Of a DNA stretch of 64,000 nt, positions 50,487-59,807 are shown piece after piece; the first letter of the stretch is position 1; every line of letters starts with the position of its first letter. This DNA comes from Chryseobacterium daecheongense (lineage in GTDB: Bacteria > Bacteroidota > Bacteroidia > Flavobacteriales > Weeksellaceae), in contig CP115858.1 of assembly GCA_027920525.1 (NCBI GenBank), positions 1,302,001-1,366,000 on the forward strand. Direction: 5' to 3'. Made by a program: the position numbers and the translations under genes. The notes beneath the pieces are model-generated. The model searched no databases, had not been told where the DNA came from, and worked only from the letters and a program-made list of their open reading frames with translations.

Positions 50487-52817
50487 TTATTTGCTCCAAT
50501 TAATTTTAGAGTGTTTTACATCCTCTGAATTGGTTCCGATCATAATATCAAATTCTCCCGGTTCCCAGTCAAATTTTAAATCCCCATTATAGAATTTTAA
50601 GCTTTCCGGTGTTATATCAAAAGTAATTTTTTTAGATTCTCCTTTTTTAAGGAAAACCTTCTGGAATCCTTTTAATTCTTTTACTGGTCTTGTAATGCTT
50701 CCTACCATATCGCGGATGTACAATTGTACGACTTCTGCTCCGTCATAATTCCCTGAGTTGGTTACCGTAACAGAGGCCTGAACCGTTTGGTTTCCTTTCG
50801 GATTAGGATCAGATACGGTAAGATCAGAGTAGTTGAATTGGGTATAGCTCAAACCAAAGCCGAACGGATAAAGAGGGGTATTACACTCATCCATATAATT
50901 GGAACGGAATCGCTGGTACTCACATTTATCAACAAGATCCTGACTTAACGGACGTCCTGTATTTTTAGCATTATAATAAATAGGCACCTGTCCGAGACTT
51001 CTTGGGAATGTCATAGGTAATTTACCGGAAGGATTCACTTTTCCAAATAATACATCAGAAATAGCATTTCCTGCTTCAGAACCAGAAAACCAGACGTTCA
51101 GAATGGCATCAGGAACATCTTTTACATTCGTAAGGGCTAATGGCCTACCCGTGAAAAGCACCATTGCAATAGGTTTTCCTGTTTTCTTCAGCTCGTTTAA
51201 TAGATCAACCTGAGACTGTGGAATGGTGATTTCCGTTCTCGAAGAAGATTCGCCACTCATTTCTGCCGATTCCCCGATGGCTAAAACAATGACATCCGCT
51301 TTATTGGCAACATCCACAGCTTCTTTTAAAAGCACCTCTTTTGAACGGTTATCTCTATCTGTTTTCTTTCCATGAGCTGCATAGATCTCTTCTAATTTAG
51401 CGCTGTAATCAATGTTAGCTCCTTTTGCTGAAATAAATTTTACTTCTTTTCCAAAATTGTCCTGAAGACCTTTCATCAAAGCAACAGATTGATCATGCTT
51501 TGCTGCGACGCTCCAGGTTCCTGCCATATTCAAAGAATTGTTTACCAAAGGACCAATGACTGCTACGGTCCCCGTTTTTTTCAATGGAAGAACCTGATTG
51601 TCATTTTTCATTAAAACCATTGATTGAGCAGCGGCATTTCGGGCAATCGTGCGGTTTTCAAGGTTATAAACCTCTTTTGCTGCTAATTTTGCACTGCCGT
51701 AACGATAGGGATCATCAAACAATCCTAAATCATATTTGGCTTCAAGAATCCTTTTAGCGGCCATATCAATTTCAGCCTGTGTAACTTTTCCTTCTGATAA
51801 GGATTTTTTAAGGGTTGTCAAAAAACCTTCTCCTACCATGTCCATATCAACCCCGGCCTTTAAAGCTAAAGCCGAAACCTGCTGAAGGTCTCCCATTCCA
51901 TGATCTACCATTTCATTAATTCCGGTATAATCCGTTACCACAAAGCCTTTGAAATTCCATTTATTTCTCAGAACCTCTGTTTGAAGCCATCTGTTTCCGG
52001 TTGCAGGAACTCCGTCCACTTCATTAAATGATGCCATTACTGATGCAACTCCGGCATCCACAGCAGCTTTGTAAGGAGGGAAATATTCATTGAACATTCT
52101 CACATGACTCATATCTACGGTATTATAATCTCTCCCTGATTCACCGGCTCCATATAATGCGAAATGTTTTACACACGCTAAAATGGTATTGCCCACAGAA
52201 AGGTCTTTCCCCTGATAGCCATATACCATATTTTTGGCTATTTCACTGCCTAAAAAAGGATCTTCTCCCGAACCTTCAGAGACTCTCCCCCACCTTGGTT
52301 CACGAGAAATATCCACCATTGGGGAAAATGTCCAGTTAATTCCATCAGAAGATGCTTCTCTTGCGGCAACTCTCGCAGATTGCTGAATAAGGTTCATATC
52401 CCATGAAGCTGCCAAGCCCAAAGGAATAGGAAAAGTTGTTTCATAACCATGAATAACATCCATTCCAAAGATCAACGGAATCTTTAATCGACTCTTTTCT
52501 ACCGCAACTTTCTGAACTGCTTTTATTTTGTCCGCTCCTTTTATATTGAATAGTCCACCGACCAAACCTTGTTCTACTTTTTTACCTATGTCGGAACTTT
52601 GAGCCAATCCTGTGGTAAAATCTCCCGAACTTGGTAAATTCAACTGTCCTATTTTTTCATCTAAGGTCATTTTTGACAAAAGCTGATCTACAAAGGCTTT
52701 TTTCTTTGCCTGATATTGGGCCGTCTGGTAGGACTGAACAGGTCTTGTAACCATTTCCTGAGCCGAAAACAATGGCGAAAGTGCTAACGCAGCTATTAAA
52801 ACTAACTTTTTACTCAT
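50487..52817 (-). CDS. bglX: GH3 beta-glucosidase (BglX-like)
   Basis: A 776-residue periplasmic exo-acting beta-glucosidase with signal peptide (about residues 1-19). The GH3 N-terminal barrel (about 45-375) has KHFALYGAGESGRD and the nucleophile Asp in GFVVTDYTGINE. The second domain (about 405-620) carries the acid/base in AEMSGESSSRTEI, and a fibronectin-III-like domain closes the C-terminus. It releases glucose from non-reducing ends of beta-gluco-oligosaccharides. As last gene of the susC/susD/GH144 operon, it probably splits sophorose-type beta-1,2-oligosaccharides, as described for the B. thetaiotaomicron GH3 enzyme BT_3567. That specificity is inferred from context. Confidence 0.9.
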   Translation of the reverse strand: MSKKLVLIAALALSPLFSAQEMVTRPVQSYQTAQYQAKKKAFVDQLLSKMTLDEKIGQLNLPSSGDFTTGLAQSSDIGKKVEQGLVGGLFNIKGADKIKAVQKVAVEKSRLKIPLIFGMDVIHGYETTFPIPLGLAASWDMNLIQQSARVAAREASSDGINWTFSPMVDISREPRWGRVSEGSGEDPFLGSEIAKNMVYGYQGKDLSVGNTILACVKHFALYGAGESGRDYNTVDMSHVRMFNEYFPPYKAAVDAGVASVMASFNEVDGVPATGNRWLQTEVLRNKWNFKGFVVTDYTGINEMVDHGMGDLQQVSALALKAGVDMDMVGEGFLTTLKKSLSEGKVTQAEIDMAAKRILEAKYDLGLFDDPYRYGSAKLAAKEVYNLENRTIARNAAAQSMVLMKNDNQVLPLKKTGTVAVIGPLVNNSLNMAGTWSVAAKHDQSVALMKGLQDNFGKEVKFISAKGANIDYSAKLEEIYAAHGKKTDRDNRSKEVLLKEAVDVANKADVIVLAIGESAEMSGESSSRTEITIPQSQVDLLNELKKTGKPIAMVLFTGRPLALTNVKDVPDAILNVWFSGSEAGNAISDVLFGKVNPSGKLPMTFPRSLGQVPIYYNAKNTGRPLSQDLVDKCEYQRFRSNYMDECNTPLYPFGFGLSYTQFNYSDLTVSDPNPKGNQTVQASVTVTNSGNYDGAEVVQLYIRDMVGSITRPVKELKGFQKVFLKKGESKKITFDITPESLKFYNGDLKFDWEPGEFDIMIGTNSEDVKHSKINWSK

Positions 52818-52893
52818 TTTATCTTCATTTTTTAATAGTAATTGTGAACATCAGATTCTTAATCCGGATTCTTACTTTTCGTTATTATTTATC

Positions 52894-53595
52894 TTACTTC
52901 TTCTTGGACAACATCCATTCGTATAATCCGGGGTCTGAATAAGCTGAGTCCCAGGAGTTATGATTATCATTCGGGAATATGATTAATTCCGCACCAGGGT
53001 TTACCGGATGTAACTTCTGGTATAATCTGAACGCATTTTCAGGCAAAACAATGTCATCCATTCCACCGTGAAAAATTTTCATATTCAGATCTTTATATCG
53101 ATTGACATTTGCTGTCATAATCTGATCTGTAGGAGCACATACCGGGACTACAGCAGCAAACATTTCAGGATGCTCCATTGCCAGTTTTAAGGTTCCCCAA
53201 CCTCCCAGTGAAAGCCCCGTAAGGTAAATCCTGGAAGCATCGATTTTATATTTTTTCTGGATTTCTTTAATCAGGTTATAAACGGTAATGGTATCCCACC
53301 AGCTATCTGCAGGACACTGAGGAGCTAAAATAGCGACAGGTTCCTTGATCAGATTTTTATAGGTAAAGGGACTATGGGCTTTTACCATTTCAAGGTCAGT
53401 TCCCCTTTCTCCCGATCCATGGAGAAAAACAATTAACGGAAGATTTCCTTTTACTTTTTGGGGATAGTCCAAAATATAAGCTATCTTTTCTGTTCTTTTG
53501 ATTTCCTTGTTGAGTTCTGCCTTGATCTCCTGACCATTGATCTGTAAAGAAAAAAGCGGAAGCAGAAACAAAGCATGTCTAAGTTTTAATTTCAT
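52894..53595 (-). CDS. Alpha/beta hydrolase of the PUL
   Basis: A 233-residue exported hydrolase; the ATG at 53595 starts the signal peptide MKLKLRHALFLLPLFSLQ. The fold shows the oxyanion segment IVFLHGSGERG, the nucleophile Ser in LTGLSLGGWG, the acid in FHGGMDDIVLP and the His in FPNDNHNSWD. It resembles the family called predicted peptidase or phospholipase/carboxylesterase, which contains several PUL esterases. Between the GH144 and GH3 genes, 56 and 76 bases from each, it probably removes acyl substituents from the glucan. That is inference. The longer frame starting upstream would lose the signal peptide and is rejected. Confidence 0.82.
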   Translation of the reverse strand: MKLKLRHALFLLPLFSLQINGQEIKAELNKEIKRTEKIAYILDYPQKVKGNLPLIVFLHGSGERGTDLEMVKAHSPFTYKNLIKEPVAILAPQCPADSWWDTITVYNLIKEIQKKYKIDASRIYLTGLSLGGWGTLKLAMEHPEMFAAVVPVCAPTDQIMTANVNRYKDLNMKIFHGGMDDIVLPENAFRLYQKLHPVNPGAELIIFPNDNHNSWDSAYSDPGLYEWMLSKKK

Positions 53596-53651
53596 ATTGT
53601 TAGTGAGATTTTGACTTATTATAAATGGGAACAAAGTCCATTTTTTATCTT

Positions 53652-55037
53652 TTATTTGATTCCATATTTTTCAGATTTGAAACTTAATTTTTTCAAACCC
53701 TGTTGAATTTCAGGAGCATTCATAAACAGCTTCCATAAAAATCCTGTCCTGTAGTTTTCAATCATCGGGGCAATTGTTCCCTGGTCAATGGCAAGATATC
53801 TTGGGGTAAACCAATTGTTATAATGGATAGATGTCGCGTCATAAGGTCCTGCTGAACCCACGAATTCAGGTTTTTTAATATAAATAAATTTTAAAAAGTC
53901 CATTGATTCTTTCGGTGAATAGGGAAAACTGCTTAAAGCTGCAGTTGGAGAAATAACCCCATGGTCATTCTGAGGAAAATGAGCGTTGTATCCGGTAGTT
54001 CCATCGTCATTTCTGGAATAGCTTGCCGTAAGCCCCCAATAATCCGGACCATATCCTTTCCATTGTTTTGGGTTTTCCAGACAATATTTATAATCAATAA
54101 GGACCTGGTTTTTATTTAAATCAAAATAATTTTTAATCAGTTTATCTGAAAGGCCGGTGGGATCTAACCCGATATATGAATAATGTGCCCAGAATAAAGG
54201 TCCGCCATACTCCTCAGCAGAGTTATGCTTCACATACATCGGAAGACCGTATTTCGTTTTATCTGAAAGAAAAGTTCCGTTTCTGGTCCATCCTTTATAA
54301 TAAGTTTCTGCATCAATTGAATAGGTTGGAGAAGATGCCGCCAGAATATAAGTAATCATACATTCATTATATCCTTCTAATGGAAAATTCATTTCCCACT
54401 GATATTCCGGAGACCAATGCCAATACAAAACCTTCTCTCCGCCTTTGGTATACCAGTTCCATTGAATTCCTTTCCATAGTTCGTCACATTTCTTTGCCAG
54501 AGCTTTTTCTTCATCATTCCCATTTTTAAAATATTCACGGACCATTAAAATTCCTGAAGTTAAAAATGCGGTTTCCACCAAATCTCCTCCATTATCTTTT
54601 TTTCCAAAAGGAACTGTTTTGCCCGTTTCTCCATTGATCCAGTGAGACCATGCTCCTTTATGGCGATCTGCTTTAGCAAGAAAATCCATCATATGCGTCA
54701 ATCTTTTCACCGCTTCTTTCCTGGGAACAAAACCTCTTTCCACTCCGACCAATATTGTAGCTAAGCCAAATCCTGATCCACCTGTAGTTATTACATGTTT
54801 ATCATGATCCGGATAGATATCATCTTCATGATAACGTTCTCTTCCCAACATAGAATTCGGTTCTGCATAATCCCAGAAATATTTTAAAGCATCCCGTTGA
54901 ACCTTGTCCATCAGCTGTTCATCACTCATAGTACTTTTTACAGCTTCTTTTTTTACTATTTCCTGTTTTCCCATCTGGGCATTTTTACAGGAAAATAATG
55001 ACGCCACTGCCAGAATAGAAATGATTCCTAACTTCAT
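53652..55037 (-). CDS. GH144-type beta-1,2-glucanase lipoprotein (glucoamylase family)
   Basis: A 461-residue predicted lipoprotein with lipobox LFSC (Cys17). The rest is one alpha/alpha-barrel of the Pfam Glycoamylase type: DALKYFWDYAEPNSMLGRER, VITTGGSGFGLATILVGVERGF, GGDLVETAFLTSGILMVREYF and NFPLEGYNECMITYILAASSP. Proteins of this family from Chitinophaga and Parabacteroides were shown to be beta-1,2-glucanases (GH144), endo-acting or releasing sophorose. The place after susC/susD and with GH3 fits. Its location is the periplasm or outer membrane. The catalytic acids cannot be fixed by eye. Assignment to GH144 rather than another glucoamylase-like family is likely but unproven. Confidence 0.82.
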   Translation of the reverse strand: MKLGIISILAVASLFSCKNAQMGKQEIVKKEAVKSTMSDEQLMDKVQRDALKYFWDYAEPNSMLGRERYHEDDIYPDHDKHVITTGGSGFGLATILVGVERGFVPRKEAVKRLTHMMDFLAKADRHKGAWSHWINGETGKTVPFGKKDNGGDLVETAFLTSGILMVREYFKNGNDEEKALAKKCDELWKGIQWNWYTKGGEKVLYWHWSPEYQWEMNFPLEGYNECMITYILAASSPTYSIDAETYYKGWTRNGTFLSDKTKYGLPMYVKHNSAEEYGGPLFWAHYSYIGLDPTGLSDKLIKNYFDLNKNQVLIDYKYCLENPKQWKGYGPDYWGLTASYSRNDDGTTGYNAHFPQNDHGVISPTAALSSFPYSPKESMDFLKFIYIKKPEFVGSAGPYDATSIHYNNWFTPRYLAIDQGTIAPMIENYRTGFLWKLFMNAPEIQQGLKKLSFKSEKYGIK

Positions 55038-55110
55038 AAAATATACGTTTACATAGAGTTAATTAAAAAAATAACCAAAGCTAAACTTTGGCTATTTGTA
55101 TTATAATGAA

Positions 55111-56586
55111 TTAATAACCTGGGTTTTGAGCTGATAAGCCACCTGCCTCAGTAATAAAGTCCTGAGGAAGAGGAAACAATTCATGCTTCCCGACAATGAA
55201 GTTTTTTCCCCCATCAGCTGCCATTGCTGTTTTTGCTTGCCCTGTTCGAACCAGATCAAACCATCTGTCGTGTTCAAAAGCCAGTTCCAATCTCCTTTCT
55301 TTCCAGATTGCAGTTCTTACATCGGCTTGAGAAGTTGCTGTTGTATTCGCAATATTAGCTCTTTGTCTCACCTGGTTCAACAATGGAATGGCAGAACTGG
55401 TCTGTCCTAATTCATTCAATGCTTCTGCCTTAATTAATAATACTTCAGCATATCTTAGATAACGAATATTAACATCTGTCGAGGCCTGACTCGTATAATC
55501 AGAAGAGTAAGCTTTGTAATTATAGAATTTATTTTCTACAGTAGCAGGGACAAACCGTCCATCATACAAAGTCATTTCTCTATGAATAATTGTTGCATCC
55601 CTTCTCTCTGTGTCTCCTTCAGCAGTGTAGGCGTCATACAATCCCTGAGTTGGAGTTGCAAAACCCCAACCCCAGCCTCCTGCACCACGGGCACCCTGAA
55701 CTTGGGAATATTGCTGAATAGCTCTGCCGTTATCACTCCCGGAACCATTAATTTCAAAAATGGACTCTGCATTATTTTCTCCGGAAACTTTATAAATATC
55801 AATAAAATTAGGTGTAAGTGAATAACCAGTAACTAAATTTGTTTGGTCGACTGCTAACTGCCATTTCTTCTGATAAAGATACACTTTTGCCAATAGAGCG
55901 TGCGCAGCTCCCACAGAAGCTCTTCCTACATTTGTCCCTGTATATGTTGTGCGGTCAGGAAGTGCTTCGATAGCATCTTTTAGATCTTTTTCTATAAAGG
56001 CATAGATTTCTTCTTTACTTACTCTTGTAAGCTGCATCTTTTTATCGTTTTCATTCCCTTGGACAGGTACATGATCTACTAAAGGAACCCCACCAAAGGA
56101 TCTTACCAAAGTAAAATACATAAATGCTCTTAAGAATTTAGCTTCTCCGATTAGCCTTTTCCTTAATGCGGGATCAGCTTTATCTAGTTGAGGAATATAC
56201 TGTAAAGCCTGATTAGATCTATTGATCCCTTGATAATTTGAAGCAAATAATTCTTTAAAAGAAGGCGTAGTGGCTGTGATGTTTAAAGCATCCAGAATAT
56301 CTTTATCTGATCCTGCATCTCCGGGGCTGGACCCTTTATCCGCATCATCGGAGATAATAGATGTGACACCAATCCAGGCAAATGTACTCATATTCCAATC
56401 TAAAAATTTAGCATAAATTGAATTTACGAAGTAAGTTGCTCCATTATCATTGTTGAATTTGTCCAGATCACCAATCGTCATTGATTCAGAAGGGGCAACG
56501 TCGATAAAATCGTCGCTACAATTTTGTGTAACCGTCCCTAATCCTAATAACATTAAAGAGACGAGTAATATTTTATTTCTTTTCAT
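55111..56586 (-). CDS. SusD/RagB-type nutrient-binding lipoprotein
   Basis: A 491-residue surface lipoprotein with lipobox TQNC (Cys23), the partner of the TonB-dependent transporter. SusD hallmarks are visible: NCSDDFIDVAPSES at the mature N-terminus, a TPR-type helical domain (about residues 90-260, with AKFLRAFMYFTLVRSFGGVPLVDHVP split over it), the glycan-facing segment, and the C-terminal RYAEVLLIKAEALNELGQ and WKERRLELAFEHDRWFDLVRTG. SusD binds the oligosaccharide on the cell surface and forms the lid of SusC. The start is 4 bases after the susC stop, so the two are tightly coupled. Confidence 0.93.
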   Translation of the reverse strand: MKRNKILLVSLMLLGLGTVTQNCSDDFIDVAPSESMTIGDLDKFNNDNGATYFVNSIYAKFLDWNMSTFAWIGVTSIISDDADKGSSPGDAGSDKDILDALNITATTPSFKELFASNYQGINRSNQALQYIPQLDKADPALRKRLIGEAKFLRAFMYFTLVRSFGGVPLVDHVPVQGNENDKKMQLTRVSKEEIYAFIEKDLKDAIEALPDRTTYTGTNVGRASVGAAHALLAKVYLYQKKWQLAVDQTNLVTGYSLTPNFIDIYKVSGENNAESIFEINGSGSDNGRAIQQYSQVQGARGAGGWGWGFATPTQGLYDAYTAEGDTERRDATIIHREMTLYDGRFVPATVENKFYNYKAYSSDYTSQASTDVNIRYLRYAEVLLIKAEALNELGQTSSAIPLLNQVRQRANIANTTATSQADVRTAIWKERRLELAFEHDRWFDLVRTGQAKTAMAADGGKNFIVGKHELFPLPQDFITEAGGLSAQNPGY

Positions 56587-56590
56587 TTTT

Positions 56591-59431
56591 TTAGAAGTTT
56601 ACGTTAAGACCAAATACAAAAGACCTCAATGTAGGGTAAGAATTTAATTCAACCCCAGCTAGTTTATAAGGATTCCCCTCAGCCTGTGCATCTGAAGCAC
56701 TATACCCTGACAATTCAGAAGAGTATCCTGAATATTTTTGCCATACTACAGGATTTATAGCACTTACATAAAGCTTAATGGATTTCACATATTTAGCAAT
56801 ATCCTTAATTGTGTACCCTATGGTGATGTTATTAATTCTGAAATAATCTCCATCTTCTAAGAAATAGGTGGAGGCAATAGGAATACCTGTTGCAGGTCTT
56901 GGATTAGAAGCATTTGGATTAGAAGCAGACCAATAATCGTTGGCAACTGATGATTCAATGTTTTCGCCGTTAATCCTTTGAGCTTTTTTACCGTTATAAA
57001 CTTTAAATCCAAAAGCTCCATAACCGTTAGCAGCAAAATCCCAATTTTTATATGTTAAGGAAACATTGATACCCAAAGTTGATTTTGGAATGTATGAATC
57101 AAAATATTTCCTATCACCAGCATCTGCTGACCCCGTAATCCCATTTCCATTAAGATCTTTATACTTCATATTGCCATTGGCGTCAACTCCATCATATTCC
57201 CATAAATAAAAGCTTCCCAATGCATGTCCAACCGTAGTTCCATTAAATAATTTTGTCCACTGTCCGTTACCAAGGTCTCCACCACTAAGCTGAGCAATAT
57301 TTTTCTGAGTATCTACTCTGGTCAGCCTGTTTTGGTTTAATGAATAATTTCCACCAATTGAATAAGACCAATCTTGCCCTATTTTATCAGCCCAATTTAA
57401 TGAAAATTCAAGACCTCTGTTTCTTACAGCGCCTACATGCGAATAATATGTTTCAGATTGCCCAGAGGTTATATAATTTGTGATTCCCAGAATAAGATTT
57501 GTGGTTTCTCTATTGTAGGCATCGATTGTTCCTGTCAATCTGTTATTCAATACACCAAAATCAATTCCTGCAGAGGTTTCCTCAGTTACCTCCCAACCAA
57601 GAACAGGGTCATAGCCTTTGTTCACAGTAATTCCATTACTTACATTGTTTGCATTTCCAAACCCGTAGTTATACGCAGTGCCGGAATTTAGCGGAAGATA
57701 GTTTAATGGAACATTCTGGTTTCCAAGTTTACCCCAGCCTCCTCTAAGTTTCAACAAATTGAAAAATCCATCTTTCATGAAGTCTTCTTCGGATACTACC
57801 CATCCTGCTCCAAACGAAGGGAATGTACCCCACTTTTGCCCATCTGCAAACTGAGATGATCCATCTCTTCTTATTGTTGCACTTAATAAATAACGATTCA
57901 TTAATTTATATTGAGCTCTGGCAAAATAAGACGTCGTTGTATTTCTGTCAAATTTGATGGACGTTAAACTCTGTACATTATTTACATAATCAGTTCCATT
58001 TAAATTCCAATAATTCTGATCATTTAAAAGCAAGTTCTTTCTTTTTACAATAAGTTGATCAATACCATTTCTCACAGTTGTTTCTGTACCAATTGTTGCT
58101 TCAATATCATGAACTCCAAACTTCTTATTATAGGTCAAATAATTTGTTAGAGCCCAATTGTAATAATCTTCTCTTGTATTTGAAAGTGTATTTACCGGAT
58201 CCGAGGCATTATACCCACTTGCAACCCTCGTAGGGTCGGCTGCCAGCCAAACTCCTAAAGCATCAGTAAAGTTGTATGCCTTATAGTTAGAATATTCACC
58301 ATTAAACTGGGAAGTAAATTTCAATCCTTTTAGGATATCAACATCTAATTTTAAACCTCCTTGTAATAGTGTGTTTTTATTTTTTTCATTGTTAAAAAAT
58401 AGCTGACTTACAGGATTACCAACATCATTAAATTTTGATCCGGAGTAATCCACAACTCCATTTGCATTTACAAATGGAACTCCAAACTGACCTGACGGAA
58501 AGCGAACAGGAACTATTGGAGATTGTTTATAAGCGGTGGTAAAAGCATCCAGAGGTTTAGGTGTAGTTTTTGTAAAGGCTACACTGAAGTTTTGAGATAA
58601 TGTAATACCCTTGGCAATTTTAAACTCATTATTTGACCGGATGGTAGCACGGTTAAAGTCTGTCCCTCTGAGAATTGACTGTTCATCATAGTTACTTAAA
58701 CTAAAGAAATATTTAACCGATTCAGAAGCTCCTGAAATTGATAAATTATGCTGGTTATACATTCCAGTTCTTGTAATCTCTTTAAACCAGTCTGTATCTA
58801 CCGGTTGATTAGAAGAAAATTTATTGGTACCTAATGCAATATTATTATAATTGGCAAACTCAGAGGCATTCGCCATACTAACAGTTTTTAAAGGTGTTCT
58901 TACCCCCACTAAACCATCGTAAGTAACATTGAGTTTACCCTTACCTGATTTTGTTGTAATAATAATAACCCCATTGGCTGCTCTATTACCATAAATAGCC
59001 AATGCTGCAGCATCTTTTAATATATCATAGGTAAGAATATCATTAGAGTTGATATTATTAATATTGGACAAAAACATTCCATCCACTACATAAAGAGGAG
59101 TTCTTCCTCCGGTTACGGTACCAAGCCCTCTAATCATCACTGTAGGTGTGGATCCTGGTAAATCAGAGGCAATAACCTGTACACCCGCAGCTTTTCCCTG
59201 AATGGCTTGCGAAGCATTTAAAACTTTTGTTTTGGTTACCTCTTCAGCACTAATGGAACTGATAGATGTGGTATTATCCACTTTCTTACGGCTACCATAA
59301 CCGATCATTACTACCTCCTCGATCTTCTGTTCTTTAGGAACAGTATCTTTAGGAGTTACCTGCGCATTCACGTTCATACCAAAATACAATACGGCAATGA
59401 GTGATGAATACTTTAAATCACTTTGTTTCAT
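56591..59431 (-). CDS. SusC/RagA-type TonB-dependent outer-membrane transporter
   Basis: A 946-residue outer-membrane beta-barrel that imports glycan oligomers with energy from TonB. The ATG at 59431 begins the signal peptide MKQSDLKYSSLIAVLYFG ending near NAQ. The mature protein starts directly with a TonB-box-like EEVVMIGYGSRKK and the plug (NASQAIQGKAAGVQVIAS, GLGTVTGGRTPLYVVDGM), without the about 90-residue carboxypeptidase-regulatory-like domain of classical SusC. The barrel ends with SYPTLRSFVFGLNVNF, a terminal Phe as in outer-membrane proteins. It is the first gene of the PUL operon. No regulator gene is next to it. Confidence 0.93.
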   Translation of the reverse strand: MKQSDLKYSSLIAVLYFGMNVNAQVTPKDTVPKEQKIEEVVMIGYGSRKKVDNTTSISSISAEEVTKTKVLNASQAIQGKAAGVQVIASDLPGSTPTVMIRGLGTVTGGRTPLYVVDGMFLSNINNINSNDILTYDILKDAAALAIYGNRAANGVIIITTKSGKGKLNVTYDGLVGVRTPLKTVSMANASEFANYNNIALGTNKFSSNQPVDTDWFKEITRTGMYNQHNLSISGASESVKYFFSLSNYDEQSILRGTDFNRATIRSNNEFKIAKGITLSQNFSVAFTKTTPKPLDAFTTAYKQSPIVPVRFPSGQFGVPFVNANGVVDYSGSKFNDVGNPVSQLFFNNEKNKNTLLQGGLKLDVDILKGLKFTSQFNGEYSNYKAYNFTDALGVWLAADPTRVASGYNASDPVNTLSNTREDYYNWALTNYLTYNKKFGVHDIEATIGTETTVRNGIDQLIVKRKNLLLNDQNYWNLNGTDYVNNVQSLTSIKFDRNTTTSYFARAQYKLMNRYLLSATIRRDGSSQFADGQKWGTFPSFGAGWVVSEEDFMKDGFFNLLKLRGGWGKLGNQNVPLNYLPLNSGTAYNYGFGNANNVSNGITVNKGYDPVLGWEVTEETSAGIDFGVLNNRLTGTIDAYNRETTNLILGITNYITSGQSETYYSHVGAVRNRGLEFSLNWADKIGQDWSYSIGGNYSLNQNRLTRVDTQKNIAQLSGGDLGNGQWTKLFNGTTVGHALGSFYLWEYDGVDANGNMKYKDLNGNGITGSADAGDRKYFDSYIPKSTLGINVSLTYKNWDFAANGYGAFGFKVYNGKKAQRINGENIESSVANDYWSASNPNASNPRPATGIPIASTYFLEDGDYFRINNITIGYTIKDIAKYVKSIKLYVSAINPVVWQKYSGYSSELSGYSASDAQAEGNPYKLAGVELNSYPTLRSFVFGLNVNF

Positions 59432-59735
59432 ATAGTCAATTTTATTTCGTACAATCAAATTTCTTAGCAGATTTTTAAACTGCAAAGCTGTCTTTAATTA
59501 AATTAATATTGTATTTCTCAAAAAAAGACATTAATCCAAAATTATAAAAATATATGAAACATTGTTAATATATGGTAATAATTCTAAAATTAACCGGATA
59601 CATCACACATCATATGTGAAAAGTCAATTTTTTAACGCATTATCATTAAAAATAAATTTAATTTAACATTTAATTTACAATGAATATTAAAGGGGTTTTA
59701 CAGAATAACTCCCCAAATCGCTAACATTAAATTAA
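59432..59735. other. Divergent intergenic region upstream of susC
   Basis: The 376-base gap between susC and the DUF4197 gene has no coding capacity. It holds CACATCATATGTG (59606-59618, 5-base arms) within TCACA/TGTGA arms, a possible operator. On the minus strand a -7-like TAATTTTG (59544-59537) would give a leader of about 100 bases for susC. The promoter of the DUF4197 gene is listed separately. Confidence 0.4.
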
Positions 59736-59738
59736 TAT

Positions 59739-59769
59739 TTTGTTAAACAGATTTTCCTGTTTACCTTTG
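59739..59769 (+). promoter_or_regulatory. Full Bacteroidetes promoter of the DUF4197 gene
   Basis: TTTG (59739-59742), a 19-base spacer and TACCTTTG (59762-59769) agree exactly with the consensus TTTG-N19-TAnnTTTG. The ATG is at 59808, 38 bases after the -7 box. It is the best housekeeping promoter in the window. Confidence 0.75.
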
Positions 59770-59807
59770 GCCCGGTATTTGAAAAATTCAACCATTAATA
59801 AAAATCA

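Noticed and set aside
59432..59485. Upstream ATG for SusC
   Set aside because: It adds a charged stretch before the signal peptide and does not restore the missing regulatory domain.
59603..59619. CRP-type binding site upstream of susC
   Set aside because: The arms are TCACA-N7-TGTGA, inverted and spaced unlike the CRP consensus TGTGA-N6-TCACA.
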